Assembly: GCA_002281855.1 (NCBI GenBank) | Contig: NCHQ01000005.1 | Span: 124,001-188,000, forward strand | Length of the DNA: 64,000 nucleotides | Direction of reading: 5' to 3' | Source: Rhodospirillales bacterium 24-66-33 | GTDB taxonomy: Bacteria; Pseudomonadota; Alphaproteobacteria; Reyranellales; Reyranellaceae | Shown here: piece after piece, positions 1-8,537 of the stretch | Numbering within the stretch: position 1 is the stretch's first letter | Layout of the letters: each line of letters starts with the position of its first letter | The notes under the pieces: model-generated | Databases searched by the model: none | Told to the model about the DNA's origin: nothing | What the model saw: the letters and a program-made list of their open reading frames with translations, nothing else | Translations under genes and position numbers: made by a program

Positions 1-303
1 GTCGAGCCAGGCCGAGGAATAGAGAGTGTTGGCATCCTGAGTGGCAACGACGCCGGCCTCCGGATCGGCGGGACTCTGGACATTGCGGAAGCGGTTGAGA
101 CGTTGGCGCTGCGGGTTGGTCTCGTCGACCGTGGCGCGCCAGCGCGCACGATACATCTCATAGATCGGGAAGAGATAGACAGTGGCGCGCTGGGCGAGGT
201 CGCGGAGCGCTGTCGTCGCGTCCTGGGCTGATGCCCTGCGGGCTGCCGCCAGCGCAGGCAGGCCGGCCAGGGCACCGAGCGCGGCGCGCCGACCGATGAT
301 CAT
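1..303 (-). CDS. DUF1254 family exported protein, N-terminal part (cut by left edge)
   Basis: Only the first 101 codons are inside the window. The ATG at 303 overlaps the TGA of the glycosylase gene (ATGA), which suggests translational coupling. Residues 1-27 look like an export signal: an early Arg-Arg (GRRAALGAL), a hydrophobic stretch and an ASAQ end. The mature part contains IYEMYRARW, NRFRNV and NTLYSSAWLD, which I recognise as the N-terminal signature of DUF1254 (PF06863). That family usually continues into DUF1214, which would lie outside the window. Biochemical role is unknown; a periplasmic location is inferred from the signal. Confidence 0.8.
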   Translation of the reverse strand, partial: MIIGRRAALGALAGLPALAAARRASAQDATTALRDLAQRATVYLFPIYEMYRARWRATVDETNPQRQRLNRFRNVQSPADPEAGVVATQDANTLYSSAWLD

Positions 304-842
304 GCGGCCCGCTCGCGTCCCTGTCGCCGCGCAGAGACGAAGGCCGCCGCCTCCTGCCATGGCGCCAGTGTCCAGAAGGAACGCGCCCGGCCCGAGGGCG
401 AGGCCAGCACGAAGGCCACGGCGCCTTCGAGAAGCTCGACCTGCCGGCCGTAGGCGGGCGCCTTTACGCCGAGTGCGAGCGAGGCCGCATGCTTGGAGGT
501 AAAGGCAACGGCGGCGGGCCGGAAGCGCCGCAGCTTGGCGTGCAACGACTGCGCGTCCATCGCCTCGGGACTGAGTTCGTGGTCCGATCCGACTTCGGTC
601 TTGTTGAGGTCGGTCAGTCCGAGGCCCAGCGTCAGCAGCTCGGGGTAGCGCTGCGGTGCCAGCCGCTCGGGCGTCAGGCCGACCGCGTGCAGGATCGGCC
701 AGAAGGCATTGCCCGGATTGGCGTAGTAGGCGCGCGCCTTGAACGACGCCGGGCTCGGCGCGGTGCCGCAGAACACCAGGTCGAGCCCCGGCGCCAGCAG
801 GTCCGGGATGAGGGGATTATTGCGGATTGATGCCCGCGGCAC
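300..842 (-). CDS. mug: Mug/TDG-type uracil (mismatch) DNA glycosylase
   Basis: This 180-aa protein is a single-domain glycosylase that should remove uracil or thymine mispaired with G during base excision repair. Motif 1 is GTAPS (26-30), followed by NPGNAFWPIL (42-51), the hallmark of the Mug/TDG superfamily. TDLNKTEVG (77-85) follows, and SPSGRA (148-153) stands where E. coli Mug has NPSGLS. The GTG start at 842 has GAGG about 11 nt upstream and lies inside the end of the Bug-receptor gene (26-bp overlap). The downstream DUF1254 gene overlaps its stop. Divergent motif 1 means substrate range (U versus T or hypoxanthine) cannot be fixed. Confidence 0.85.
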   Translation of the reverse strand: MPRASIRNNPLIPDLLAPGLDLVFCGTAPSPASFKARAYYANPGNAFWPILHAVGLTPERLAPQRYPELLTLGLGLTDLNKTEVGSDHELSPEAMDAQSLHAKLRRFRPAAVAFTSKHAASLALGVKAPAYGRQVELLEGAVAFVLASPSGRARSFWTLAPWQEAAAFVSARRQGRERAA

Positions 843-1791
843 GGATGACCTCGCCCCAGCGTTTGATCTCGGTCTGAATGTAGGCGTCGATCTCGGGGAC
901 CGTCATGGTGCCGGGCTCGAAACCGCCGGCCTTCATGCTCTCCATCACGTCGGGAGACTTCAACGCCTTCTCCGTTGCGACCCGGAGCCTGTCCTTGATC
1001 TTCGCCGGCGTGCCGGTCGGCACCGCCCAGATCGACCAGGAGGTCACGACCAGGTCCGGCGAGACCGCCTCGGCGAACGTGGGCGTGTCCGGCAGGACCG
1101 TCGAGCGCTTGGCGCCGCTCGACGCCATCGGCTTCAGCTTGCCGGCGCTGACCTGGCTCATCAGCGAATCGATGTTCGAGATGACCATGGGCAGGTGGCC
1201 GGCCAGAACGTCGGCGGCGGCCGCGGCGGCGCCGCGATAGCTGATGAAGGTGATGTCGACGCCGGTCTTCTGCTTGAACAGCTCCATCGTCAGGGTCGGC
1301 GAGGTGCCGAGACCGGACGAGCCGAACGAATATTTTCCAGGTTCCTTCTTCGCCGCCGCGATCAGTTTGGGCAGCGTGTCGTGCGGGAAGCTCGGGCTGC
1401 AACAGAGCAGGTTGGGCTGCGTCCCGATCCAGGCCACGGTCTCGAGGTCGGTGACGGCATTGTAGGCCGGCTTGCGATAGAGATGGGGCACCAGCGCGTG
1501 GCTGCCGATGTTGCCCAGCAGGACCGAATAGCCGTCGGGCGGTGACTTGGCGACGTTGTCGGCGGCGATCGATCCGCCGGCACCGGTGCGGTTCTCGACC
1601 ACGAAGGTCTGGCCGAATTCGTCGCTGAGCTTGGCCGCCAGCCGGCGGGCGATATTGTCCTGCGAGCCGCCCGGCGTGAACGGGCAGACGATGCGGACAT
1701 TGCGGTTGGGCCAGTCGTCGCCCTGGGCGAGGGCGAAGGTCGGGACGAATGGCAGCGTCGCCAGGCCGGCCGTGAAGTGACGTCTCCTCAT
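817..1791 (-). CDS. Bug/TctC-family tripartite tricarboxylate receptor (periplasmic binding protein)
   Basis: 324-aa periplasmic solute-binding protein of the Bug family, which captures carboxylates for TctAB-type carriers or for sensing. Residues 1-22 form a signal peptide ending FALAQ. The mature protein has WPNRNVRIVCPFTPGG, ENRTGAGG and AKSPPDGY, the conserved ligand-loop blocks of the family, and normal family length. The ATG at 1791 is preceded by AGGAAG; an in-frame extension upstream of it has no support. No TctA or TctB membrane genes are in the window, so it is an orphan receptor here. It faces away from an acyl-CoA dehydrogenase/CoA-transferase operon, which may metabolise its ligand (inference). 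Confidence 0.93.
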   Translation of the reverse strand: MRRRHFTAGLATLPFVPTFALAQGDDWPNRNVRIVCPFTPGGSQDNIARRLAAKLSDEFGQTFVVENRTGAGGSIAADNVAKSPPDGYSVLLGNIGSHALVPHLYRKPAYNAVTDLETVAWIGTQPNLLCCSPSFPHDTLPKLIAAAKKEPGKYSFGSSGLGTSPTLTMELFKQKTGVDITFISYRGAAAAAADVLAGHLPMVISNIDSLMSQVSAGKLKPMASSGAKRSTVLPDTPTFAEAVSPDLVVTSWSIWAVPTGTPAKIKDRLRVATEKALKSPDVMESMKAGGFEPGTMTVPEIDAYIQTEIKRWGEVIRAAGINPQ

Positions 1792-1941
1792 TTCTTCTTC
1801 CTTTGTTCGAAGATTGTTGCCGCGATGATGCACGAGGTGTGTCGCGCCGCCTAGGGCCGTCCCTCGCGTGGATTTCGTCCTGAGGTTCCGCGGCCTTGCC
1901 CGCCCTCTGCCGTCGGGCATGATGGCCGCCGGGAGGACCTA

Positions 1942-3102
1942 ATGAATACGATCGACAAGGCCGACGAAGCGCAGCTTCTCGCCACCATCGACCGCTGGAT
2001 CGAGCGCGAGGTGGCGCCGCGCGTCAAGGAATTCGACCATGCCGACAAATGGCCGGCCGAGATCGTCGAGCAGATGAAGGAACTCGGCCTGTTCGGCGCC
2101 ACGATCAGTCCGGAATATGGCGGGCTGGGCCTGCCGGCCACGACCTATGCCGAGATCGTGATGCGCGTCTCCTCGGTGTGGATGGCCATCACCGGCATCT
2201 TCAACTCCCACCTGATGCTGGCGCTCGCCGTCGAGAAGTTCGGCACGCCGCGCCAGAAGGACCGCTGGCTGCCGAAGTTCGCCACGGGCGAGATTCGCGG
2301 CGGGCTGGCGCTCACCGAGCCCGATGCCGGCACCGACCTGCAATCGATCCGCATGGTGGCGAAGCGCGACGGCAACGATGGCTACGTCATCAACGGCACC
2401 AAGACCTGGATCTCCAACGGCATCGAGGGTCATTGCTTCGCCATGCTGGTGAAGACCGATCCCGAGGCTATTCCGCGCCACACCGGCATGAGCCTGTTCA
2501 TCACGCCCAAGGGGCCGGGCTTCACGGTCGGCCGCAAGCTGGAGAAGCTCGGCTACAAGTCGATCGATTCGGGCGAGCTGGTCTTCGAGGATTACAAGAT
2601 CCCGGCCGATCACCTGATCGGCGAGGTCGAGGGCCAGGGTTTCGCGCAGGTCGCGGGCGGACTCGAGCTCGGCCGCATCAACGTCGCCTCGCGCGGTGTC
2701 GGCATCGCCGAGGGTGCCCTGCGTCTGGCGACGAGCTATTCGCAGATGCGCAAGACCTTCGGCAAGCCGATCTGCGAGCATCAGGCGATCCAGCTCAAGC
2801 TCGGCGAGATGGCGACGCGCGCCCGCGCCGCGCGCCTGCTCACGCTCGACGCCGCCGCCATCTTCGACCGCGGCGAGCGCTGCGACATGGAAGCCGGCAT
2901 GGCCAAGTATTTTTCCTCGGAGGCGGCCCTGGAGAACAGCATCGAGTCGATGCGCATCCACGGCGCCTACGGCTACTCCAAGGAATACGACATCGAACGG
3001 CTCTATCGCGATGCGCCGCTGACCTGCATCGGCGAGGGCACCAACGAGATGCAGCGCATCATCATCGCGCGGCAGTTGATCAAGCGGAACCCGATCTCGT
3101 GA
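1942..3102 (+). CDS. acyl-CoA dehydrogenase
   Basis: 386-aa flavoprotein of the acyl-CoA dehydrogenase family: alpha/beta oxidation of an acyl-CoA with FAD and electron-transfer flavoprotein. The N-terminal helical domain is followed by LTEPDAGTD (FAD/substrate loop, about 128-136), WISNG and the C-terminal helical domain. The likely catalytic base is Glu365 in CIGEGTNEMQ, preceded by YGYSKEYDIERLYRD. Start ATG has GGAGG just upstream. Its TGA overlaps the GTG of the next gene, so dehydrogenase and two CoA-transferases form one coupled operon. The cluster fits activation of a free acid to a CoA ester followed by dehydrogenation; the substrate is not identifiable. Confidence 0.95.
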   Translation: MNTIDKADEAQLLATIDRWIEREVAPRVKEFDHADKWPAEIVEQMKELGLFGATISPEYGGLGLPATTYAEIVMRVSSVWMAITGIFNSHLMLALAVEKFGTPRQKDRWLPKFATGEIRGGLALTEPDAGTDLQSIRMVAKRDGNDGYVINGTKTWISNGIEGHCFAMLVKTDPEAIPRHTGMSLFITPKGPGFTVGRKLEKLGYKSIDSGELVFEDYKIPADHLIGEVEGQGFAQVAGGLELGRINVASRGVGIAEGALRLATSYSQMRKTFGKPICEHQAIQLKLGEMATRARAARLLTLDAAAIFDRGERCDMEAGMAKYFSSEAALENSIESMRIHGAYGYSKEYDIERLYRDAPLTCIGEGTNEMQRIIIARQLIKRNPIS

Positions 3103-4250
3103 GCAGGACCGGCAAGCCGCTCGAAGGCATCCGCGTCCTCACGCTCGAACAGTTCGGTGCCGGTCCTTACGGCACGATGTTCCTGGCCGAGCTGGGCGCC
3201 GAGGTGATCAAGATCGAGTCGCCGCAAGGCGGCGATCCCTCGCGCCAGGTCGGGCCTTACAAGCTGGGAGCCGACGACAGCGAATATTTCCAGGCCTGGA
3301 ACCTCGGCAAGAAGAGCGTGGCCCTCGACATGAAGTCGGAAGAGGGGCGGCGGCAGTTCGAGGCGTTGGTAAAGGGGGCCGACTGCGTCGTGAACAACAT
3401 GCGCGGCACCCAGCCCGCGAAGCTCGGCATCGACTATGCCAGCCTGAAGCACCTGAAGCGGTCGATCGTCTGTCTCCATATCTCCGCCTATGGGCGGGAC
3501 AACGAGCGCAAGGACTGGCCTGGCTACGATTTCCTGATGCAGGCCGAGGCCGGGTTGATGGAACTGACCGGCGAGCCCGACGGGCCGCCGACGCGGGTTG
3601 GCGTTTCGATGATCGACAGCATGAGCGGCCTGACGGGTATCGTCGGTCTCCTGAGCTGCCTGCTGCGCGCCCGCACCACGGGGCAGGGCTGTGACGTCGA
3701 TACCTGCCTCTACGATGTCGCCATGCACCAGCTCACCTATCCCGGTCTCTGGTACCTGAACGAGGGCGATGTCTCGCCGCGCGTGCCTAGAAGCGCGCAT
3801 CTCTCGCTGGCGCCGGTCCAGACCTTCCCAACGAAGGACGGCTGGATCTACGTCATGTGCATGACGCAGAAATTCTGGCTGGCGCTCTGCGAGGTGATGG
3901 ACCGTGGTGATCTCGCGGTCGATCCGCGTTTCCCCGATCCCAACACGCGGGCGAAGAACCGCGCGACGCTATCCGCCGAACTCGACGTGACGTTCCGGAC
4001 GCGCACGACGGCGGAGTGGCTGGCCACGATGAACGGGCTGCTTCCCGCGGCGCCGGTCTATCGTCTCGACCAGGCGCTCGACAGTTCCTTTGCGCGCGAG
4101 ACCGGCATGGTCTCGTCCGTGCCGCATCCGGTGAAGGGCGAACTGCGCATCCTCGCCAATCCCCTGCGCATCGACGGCGAACGGCTGGCACAGGCCGCCT
4201 GCTCGTCGCTGGGCGCCGACAACGATTCATTGCTGGGCAAGTCGTCATGA
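3099..4250 (+). CDS. class III (CaiB/BaiF) CoA-transferase
   Basis: 383-aa family III CoA-transferase, which moves CoA between a donor thioester and an acid through an aspartyl-CoA anhydride. Sequence blocks LEGIRVLTLEQFGAGP, LGAEVIKIESP and the active-site Asp144 in PGYDFLMQAEAG are visible. The start is taken as the GTG at 3099, which overlaps the TGA of the dehydrogenase (GTGA); the much longer open frame upstream is a shadow of that gene. Its stop overlaps the ATG of a second CoA-transferase. The two paralogs are only distantly similar, so they may act on different acids or form a heteromer (inference). Confidence 0.93.
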   Translation: MSRTGKPLEGIRVLTLEQFGAGPYGTMFLAELGAEVIKIESPQGGDPSRQVGPYKLGADDSEYFQAWNLGKKSVALDMKSEEGRRQFEALVKGADCVVNNMRGTQPAKLGIDYASLKHLKRSIVCLHISAYGRDNERKDWPGYDFLMQAEAGLMELTGEPDGPPTRVGVSMIDSMSGLTGIVGLLSCLLRARTTGQGCDVDTCLYDVAMHQLTYPGLWYLNEGDVSPRVPRSAHLSLAPVQTFPTKDGWIYVMCMTQKFWLALCEVMDRGDLAVDPRFPDPNTRAKNRATLSAELDVTFRTRTTAEWLATMNGLLPAAPVYRLDQALDSSFARETGMVSSVPHPVKGELRILANPLRIDGERLAQAACSSLGADNDSLLGKSS

Positions 4251-5353
4251 AACTTCAGGGCATCAAGGTCGTCGATCTCTCCTGGTTCCTGCCGGGTCCC
4301 TATCTCACCACCTCGCTGGCCGATCACGGCGCCGAGGTGATCAAGGTCGAGCCGCCGGGCGAGGGCGATCCCGGCCGTCACATCCTGCCGCCGGATGAAC
4401 GCACCTCGGTGTTCTTCCGCAACATGGGCCGCGGCAAGAAGAGCGTCGTGCTCGATCTCAAGAGCGAGCAGGGCCGCGCCGATCTGTTCCGTCTCGCCTG
4501 CGAAGCCGACGTGCTGGTCGAATCGTTCCGGCCCGGTGTCGCCGCCCGCTTTGGCATCGGCTACGACGCCGTCGCGGCGAAGAACCCCGGCGTCGTCTAT
4601 TGCTCGATCAGCGCCTTCGGCCAGAACGGCGCCTATCCCGGCCGCGCCGCGCACGATCTGGCGCTGGAAGCGATGACCGGCGTGCTGAGCCTGACCCTGG
4701 GCGACGACGGCCGGCCGGCGATTCCCGGCATCCCGGTCGCCGATCTGGTGAGCGGTCTCCATGCTCTGGCGGGCGTGCTGATGGCGCTGCTGCGCCGCAA
4801 GGACACCGGCCGCGGCGACTATATCGACGTCTCGATGCACGAATCGCTGATAGCCTCCTGTGCCAACGTGGTCGGCACAACCTTCGCCGAGAACAAGGCG
4901 CCCGACGTGAAGCAGCAGCGCACGACCGGCGGCTCGGCCTTCTACCGCGTCTACGACACGTCCGACGGCCGCCAGCTGGTGATTGCGGGCCAGGAGATGA
5001 AGTTCATCAAGAACCTGCTGGGCGCGCTCGGCAAACCGGAGATGGCGCCGCTCTGCGAATGGCCCGGTGCGCACCAGAAGCCGGTGATGGATTTCCTCGC
5101 CGAGACCTTCAAGGCGATGCCGCTCGCCCACTGGATGGACACTCTCGCCACGCTCGACATCTGCTACGGCCCGGTCAACACGCTCCCCGAAGCCATCGCC
5201 GACGCCAACCTGAAGAAGCGCGGTTTCATGGTGACCGACGACACCGGCCGTCTCCACTTCGCGCCCGTCGTCCGCTTCAAGAACGAACCGTCGAGCCCGA
5301 TCTATCGCGAGCCGCTGCTGGGCGAGCATACTGAGGAAGTGTTGAAGCGATAG
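4247..5353 (+). CDS. second class III (CaiB/BaiF) CoA-transferase, racemase-like
   Basis: 368-aa member of the same superfamily. It begins LQGIKVVDLSWFLPGP and has LADHGAEVIKVEPP, SFRPGVAARFGI and Asp137 in AHDLALEAMTG, the position of the catalytic Asp. The LALEAMTG context resembles alpha-methylacyl-CoA racemases as much as transferases, so either chemistry is possible. The start is the ATG at 4247, in ATGA overlap with the preceding gene. It is the last gene of the operon; a perfect 27-bp inverted repeat follows nine bases after the stop and separates it from the convergent dehydrogenase gene. Confidence 0.92.
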   Translation: MKLQGIKVVDLSWFLPGPYLTTSLADHGAEVIKVEPPGEGDPGRHILPPDERTSVFFRNMGRGKKSVVLDLKSEQGRADLFRLACEADVLVESFRPGVAARFGIGYDAVAAKNPGVVYCSISAFGQNGAYPGRAAHDLALEAMTGVLSLTLGDDGRPAIPGIPVADLVSGLHALAGVLMALLRRKDTGRGDYIDVSMHESLIASCANVVGTTFAENKAPDVKQQRTTGGSAFYRVYDTSDGRQLVIAGQEMKFIKNLLGALGKPEMAPLCEWPGAHQKPVMDFLAETFKAMPLAHWMDTLATLDICYGPVNTLPEAIADANLKKRGFMVTDDTGRLHFAPVVRFKNEPSSPIYREPLLGEHTEEVLKR

Positions 5354-5361
5354 AGGCGAAA

Positions 5362-5453
5362 GGTCCCTCGCTCGCTCGGGATGACAATGGTGGTGTTGCT
5401 GGCGCACACCTTATCATTAGGGAAAAATTGTCATCCCGAGCGAGCGAGGGACC
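5362..5453. repeat. perfect 27-bp inverted repeat (REP-like) between convergent genes
   Basis: The arm at 5362-5388 is matched without error by its reverse complement at 5427-5453, with a 38-base spacer. The arm core GTCATCCCGAGCGAGCGAGG is a variant of the GTCNTCCTGAGCG...AGCGAAGGACC repeats seen at 12.8, 39.2-39.8 and 45 kb. It fills the gap between two convergent genes, where it could also act as a bidirectional transcription end. There is no transposase nearby. Confidence 0.85.
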
Positions 5454-5461
5454 CTTAATCT

Positions 5462-7255
5462 TTATGCCGCCACCAGCGCCACGGCCTTCGCCAACGGCAC
5501 CGGCGCGTCGTCGAGGAGGAGGTTGATGGCTTCTTCCTCCCAGCCGGACTCTCCGAGAGACAGCGGGTCCTGCGGCGCCAAGCGGTGTTCGATGACCAGG
5601 CGCGAGAGCAGCAGGCGGCGGGCGTCGCCGCCCTCGGCGCCGAGGGTGGCGCCTTCCCAGGCCAGCAAGGCCGCGCTCGTCGCATGATAGAGCGCGCCGG
5701 CAGCGAGGCGGGAGCGCTTTTCGTGTTTGGGATCGGCGGCAACCGCTTCGACGAAGCGCTCGACCCGGTCGAGCGTGGCGCCCAGCAGGCCCTTGTACTG
5801 GCCGGGCAGGGCGCCGCTCGGCTCGTACTTGGCCTTCAGTGCGGCCGAGAGTGTCTTGTGGCCGCCCGACTTGCCGACGGCGCGCTGCACCACGTCGAGC
5901 GCGTTGATGTTCGACGTTCCCTCCCACAAGGTGCCGACCTGCGCGTCGCGCACCAGTCGTGCCGTCACCCATTCCTCGATGTAGCCCAGCCCGCCCTTGA
6001 CCTCGAGCGCGGCGCTGGCGACCGGGATGTTGTCGCGGCAGGCGCGGAACTTGTAGACCGGCGTCAGGATGCGCAGCAGGTTCGCCGCGTCCTTGTCGCC
6101 TTTATCCGCGCGGCCCATCGCGTCGGCGGAGAAAGCGAACATCGACAGCGCCTGCTCGGTCGGCAGCATGATCTTCATGAGCTGGCGGCGCAGCAGCGGA
6201 TACTGGGCGATGGCGCGGCCGAAGGCGCGGCGGCCGCGGGCGGCGGCCAGCGCCTCGTTGAGGCAGCGGCGCATCATCGAGGCGGCGCGCACGCCGTGGC
6301 TCAGCCGCGACAGGTTCACCTGCTCCATCATCTGCTTGAAGCCGCGATTTACGTCGCCCACGAGATAGGCCGTGGCGCCGTCGAGGATGATCTCGCCCGA
6401 GGCCATCGAGCGGGTACCGAGCTTGTCCTTCAGACGCACGATCCGATAGCTGTTGCGGCTGCCATCCTCGAGCCGTCGTGGCAACGCGAACAAGCCGAGG
6501 CCCGACGTGCCGGGCGCGGCACCGCGCGGCCGCGCCAGCATCACCGCGACATCGGCGTCGGCATGGCTGCAGAACCATTTCTGACCGTAGAGCTTCCAGC
6601 GCTCGACGCCGTCGGGGCCGACGCCCACCCGCTCGGCCTCGGTCTCCAGCGCTCCGACATCGGAGCCGCCGGCCTTCTCGGTCATGAACTGCGTGCCCTT
6701 CAGCATCGTTGCCGGATCCTGGCTGAGTAGCCGGTCGAGCAGCAGCTTCTTCAGCTCGGGCGAGCCGTAGCGCTTGATGATGAAGTTCGAGGTGTCGGAG
6801 ACGGAGACCGGGCACATCAGGCCGAACTCGCCCTGCACGAACAGATAGGTGATGGCGTACTTCACCAGCGGATGGGCCGGTTCCGCCAGGCCCAGCACGC
6901 CGGCGCGATGGCTCATCGCGTGCATGCCGAATTCCTCGAAGGCGATCTTCTCCATCTCGCGATAGGCGGGGTGATAATCGATCCAGTCCTCGTCGCGGCC
7001 GAAGCGGTCGCGCGGCTGCAGCACCGGCGGGTGCTTGTCGGCGACCATCGCCAACTCGTCCAGCCGCCCGCCGGCCAGCCCGCCCAGCCGTTCGAAATGC
7101 GGCGTCATCTGCCGCAGCAGGCCGGGCTCCATGTAGAGCCGCATCAGGTCCTGGAACGGCCGGTCGATCGCAAAGAAATTCCGGCCGTGCGCGTCCGTGG
7201 CGATGTGATGGGCGCCGTGCGGCCCTTCGTTCAAGCCGTGAGTCATGTCGGGCAT
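5462..7255 (-). CDS. AidB-like acyl-CoA dehydrogenase
   Basis: 597-aa member of the acyl-CoA dehydrogenase superfamily, of the long form related to AidB. Visible blocks are GLMCPVSVSDTS (145-156), the FAD/substrate loop MTEKAGGSD (191-199), WFCSHADADV (227-236) and the active-site segment LWEGTSNIN with Glu445. The family oxidises acyl-CoA with FAD; AidB itself binds DNA, but nothing here shows that. The ATG at 7255 is chosen because GGAGG lies 5 nt upstream; the open frame reaching further back overlaps cobB and is a shadow. It follows cobB by 26 bp on the same strand, so the sirtuin and the dehydrogenase are probably cotranscribed. Confidence 0.9.
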   Translation of the reverse strand: MPDMTHGLNEGPHGAHHIATDAHGRNFFAIDRPFQDLMRLYMEPGLLRQMTPHFERLGGLAGGRLDELAMVADKHPPVLQPRDRFGRDEDWIDYHPAYREMEKIAFEEFGMHAMSHRAGVLGLAEPAHPLVKYAITYLFVQGEFGLMCPVSVSDTSNFIIKRYGSPELKKLLLDRLLSQDPATMLKGTQFMTEKAGGSDVGALETEAERVGVGPDGVERWKLYGQKWFCSHADADVAVMLARPRGAAPGTSGLGLFALPRRLEDGSRNSYRIVRLKDKLGTRSMASGEIILDGATAYLVGDVNRGFKQMMEQVNLSRLSHGVRAASMMRRCLNEALAAARGRRAFGRAIAQYPLLRRQLMKIMLPTEQALSMFAFSADAMGRADKGDKDAANLLRILTPVYKFRACRDNIPVASAALEVKGGLGYIEEWVTARLVRDAQVGTLWEGTSNINALDVVQRAVGKSGGHKTLSAALKAKYEPSGALPGQYKGLLGATLDRVERFVEAVAADPKHEKRSRLAAGALYHATSAALLAWEGATLGAEGGDARRLLLSRLVIEHRLAPQDPLSLGESGWEEEAINLLLDDAPVPLAKAVALVAA

Positions 7256-7281
7256 GGTTTCCTCCGTCTGGTCTTTTCTTG

Positions 7282-8016
7282 TTATCGCCAGCCCTGCGTC
7301 AGCACGCGCGTCACATAGGGCGGCACGGTCTCGGTGGCGGGGCCATAGATGTGTTCGTGGAACAGGCTCTTGTTGTCGGTCGGTTCGAGATTGAGCTCGA
7401 CCGTGCGGGCGCGCGGCGCGTGGCGGCGCACATGCAGGACGAAGCCGGCGGCGGGATAGACTTCGCCCGACGTGCCGATCGCCAGGAAGAGGCCGCAGCG
7501 CTCCAGCGCTTCGTAGATTTCCTCGAGGTGTATCGGCATCTCGCCGAACCACACGATGTTGGGGCGCAGCTCGCCCACGGAATTGCAGTGAGGGCAGATC
7601 GAAGCAGGCGTCAGGTCGTAGTCGGAGGAGAACACCGTCTTGCAAGCCATGCAGCGGATCTCTCCGTCGCGACCGTGCATGTGGATCACCCGCTTCGAGC
7701 CGGCCTGCTCGTGCAGCAGGTCGATATTCTGCGTGATGATCGTCACCTCGCCGTCATACTCGCGCTCGAGCCGTGCCAGCGCCCGGTGCGCCTCGTTCGG
7801 GCCGATGCCGGCTGCGCGGAACATGCTGCGGGTCTCGTTGTAGAAGTCGAGCACCTTCTTCTTGTCGCGGTGCCAGGCTTCGAGGGTCGCGACCTCTTCG
7901 AGGTTCACCCTGTTCCATAGCCCGTCGGCGTCACGGAACGTGTCGATGCCGCTTTCCTTGGAGATGCCGGCGCCGGTCAGCACGGCGATGCCGGGCGGGA
8001 AGAAATCCTGATGCAT
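7282..8016 (-). CDS. cobB: NAD-dependent protein deacylase (sirtuin)
   Basis: 244-aa sirtuin, close to the usual size of bacterial CobB. NAD-binding GAGIS (15-19), TQNID (95-99), catalytic His114 in HMHG, the zinc ligands Cys122, Cys125, Cys141 and Cys144, and IGTSG are all present. CobB removes acetyl, and in many bacteria succinyl, groups from lysines and typically activates acyl-CoA synthetases; its coupling here to an acyl-CoA dehydrogenase fits regulation of acyl metabolism (inference). In E. coli CobB a Tyr-x-x-Arg pair binds succinyl-lysine; here Tyr59 is present but the Arg is one residue later (YNETR), so desuccinylation is uncertain. Divergent from the phosphatase gene by 35 bp. Confidence 0.95.
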   Translation of the reverse strand: MHQDFFPPGIAVLTGAGISKESGIDTFRDADGLWNRVNLEEVATLEAWHRDKKKVLDFYNETRSMFRAAGIGPNEAHRALARLEREYDGEVTIITQNIDLLHEQAGSKRVIHMHGRDGEIRCMACKTVFSSDYDLTPASICPHCNSVGELRPNIVWFGEMPIHLEEIYEALERCGLFLAIGTSGEVYPAAGFVLHVRRHAPRARTVELNLEPTDNKSLFHEHIYGPATETVPPYVTRVLTQGWR

Positions 8017-8051
8017 GCCGCCAATCTAGCGCCGTGCTAGGGTCCGCGGCC

Positions 8052-8537
8052 ATGACCATTGGAGTTCTGTTCGTCTGCACCGCGAACCTCTGCCGTTCGC
8101 CGATGGCCGAAGGCGTGTTCAGGTCCCAGGCGGCGAAGGCGGGTCTCGCCGACGCCCTCGACATCGACTCGGCCGGGACAGGCGCCAGTCATATCGGCCA
8201 ACCACCGACCCCGCTCGCCGTCGAGGCGGCGGCCGCGCGGGGCTACGACATTTCCGGCATCCGGGCCCGCCAGGTGACGGGCGAGGACATCAGGCGCTTC
8301 GACTATATATTGGCGATGACCCGCAATCATCTGGTCGAGCTGCGCTGGCTGGCGCCGCGCGAGCTGGCCGACAGGCCGCAGCTCCTGATGGATTACGCAC
8401 CGCCGGTCGGCATTCACGACATTGCCGATCCGTTCGGCGGCACCGCCGAGGACTATGAGCGTGCCCTCGGCCTGATCGAGGCCGCTACCCACGGCCTCGT
8501 CGCCCGGCTGACACCCGAGATTAGAAAGGCCATTTGA
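8052..8537 (+). CDS. low-molecular-weight protein tyrosine phosphatase
   Basis: 161-aa cytosolic phosphatase. The P-loop is VCTANLCRSP with the nucleophile Cys9 and Arg15 (C-x5-R), where most relatives have CxGNICRSP; the general acid is Asp126 in DPFGG. Arsenate reductase of the same fold would carry extra cysteines, which are absent. The ATG at 8052 is 35 bp from the divergent cobB start. Its 3' end overlaps the convergent dimethylformamidase-like gene by 17 bp. There is no neighbouring tyrosine kinase or capsule gene, so the target is unknown. Confidence 0.92.
   Translation: MTIGVLFVCTANLCRSPMAEGVFRSQAAKAGLADALDIDSAGTGASHIGQPPTPLAVEAAAARGYDISGIRARQVTGEDIRRFDYILAMTRNHLVELRWLAPRELADRPQLLMDYAPPVGIHDIADPFGGTAEDYERALGLIEAATHGLVARLTPEIRKAI

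Noticed and set aside
1939..2961. 340-codon antisense frame over the acyl-CoA dehydrogenase
   Set aside because: Composition typical of reverse-strand shadows in high-GC DNA; the sense gene is unambiguous.
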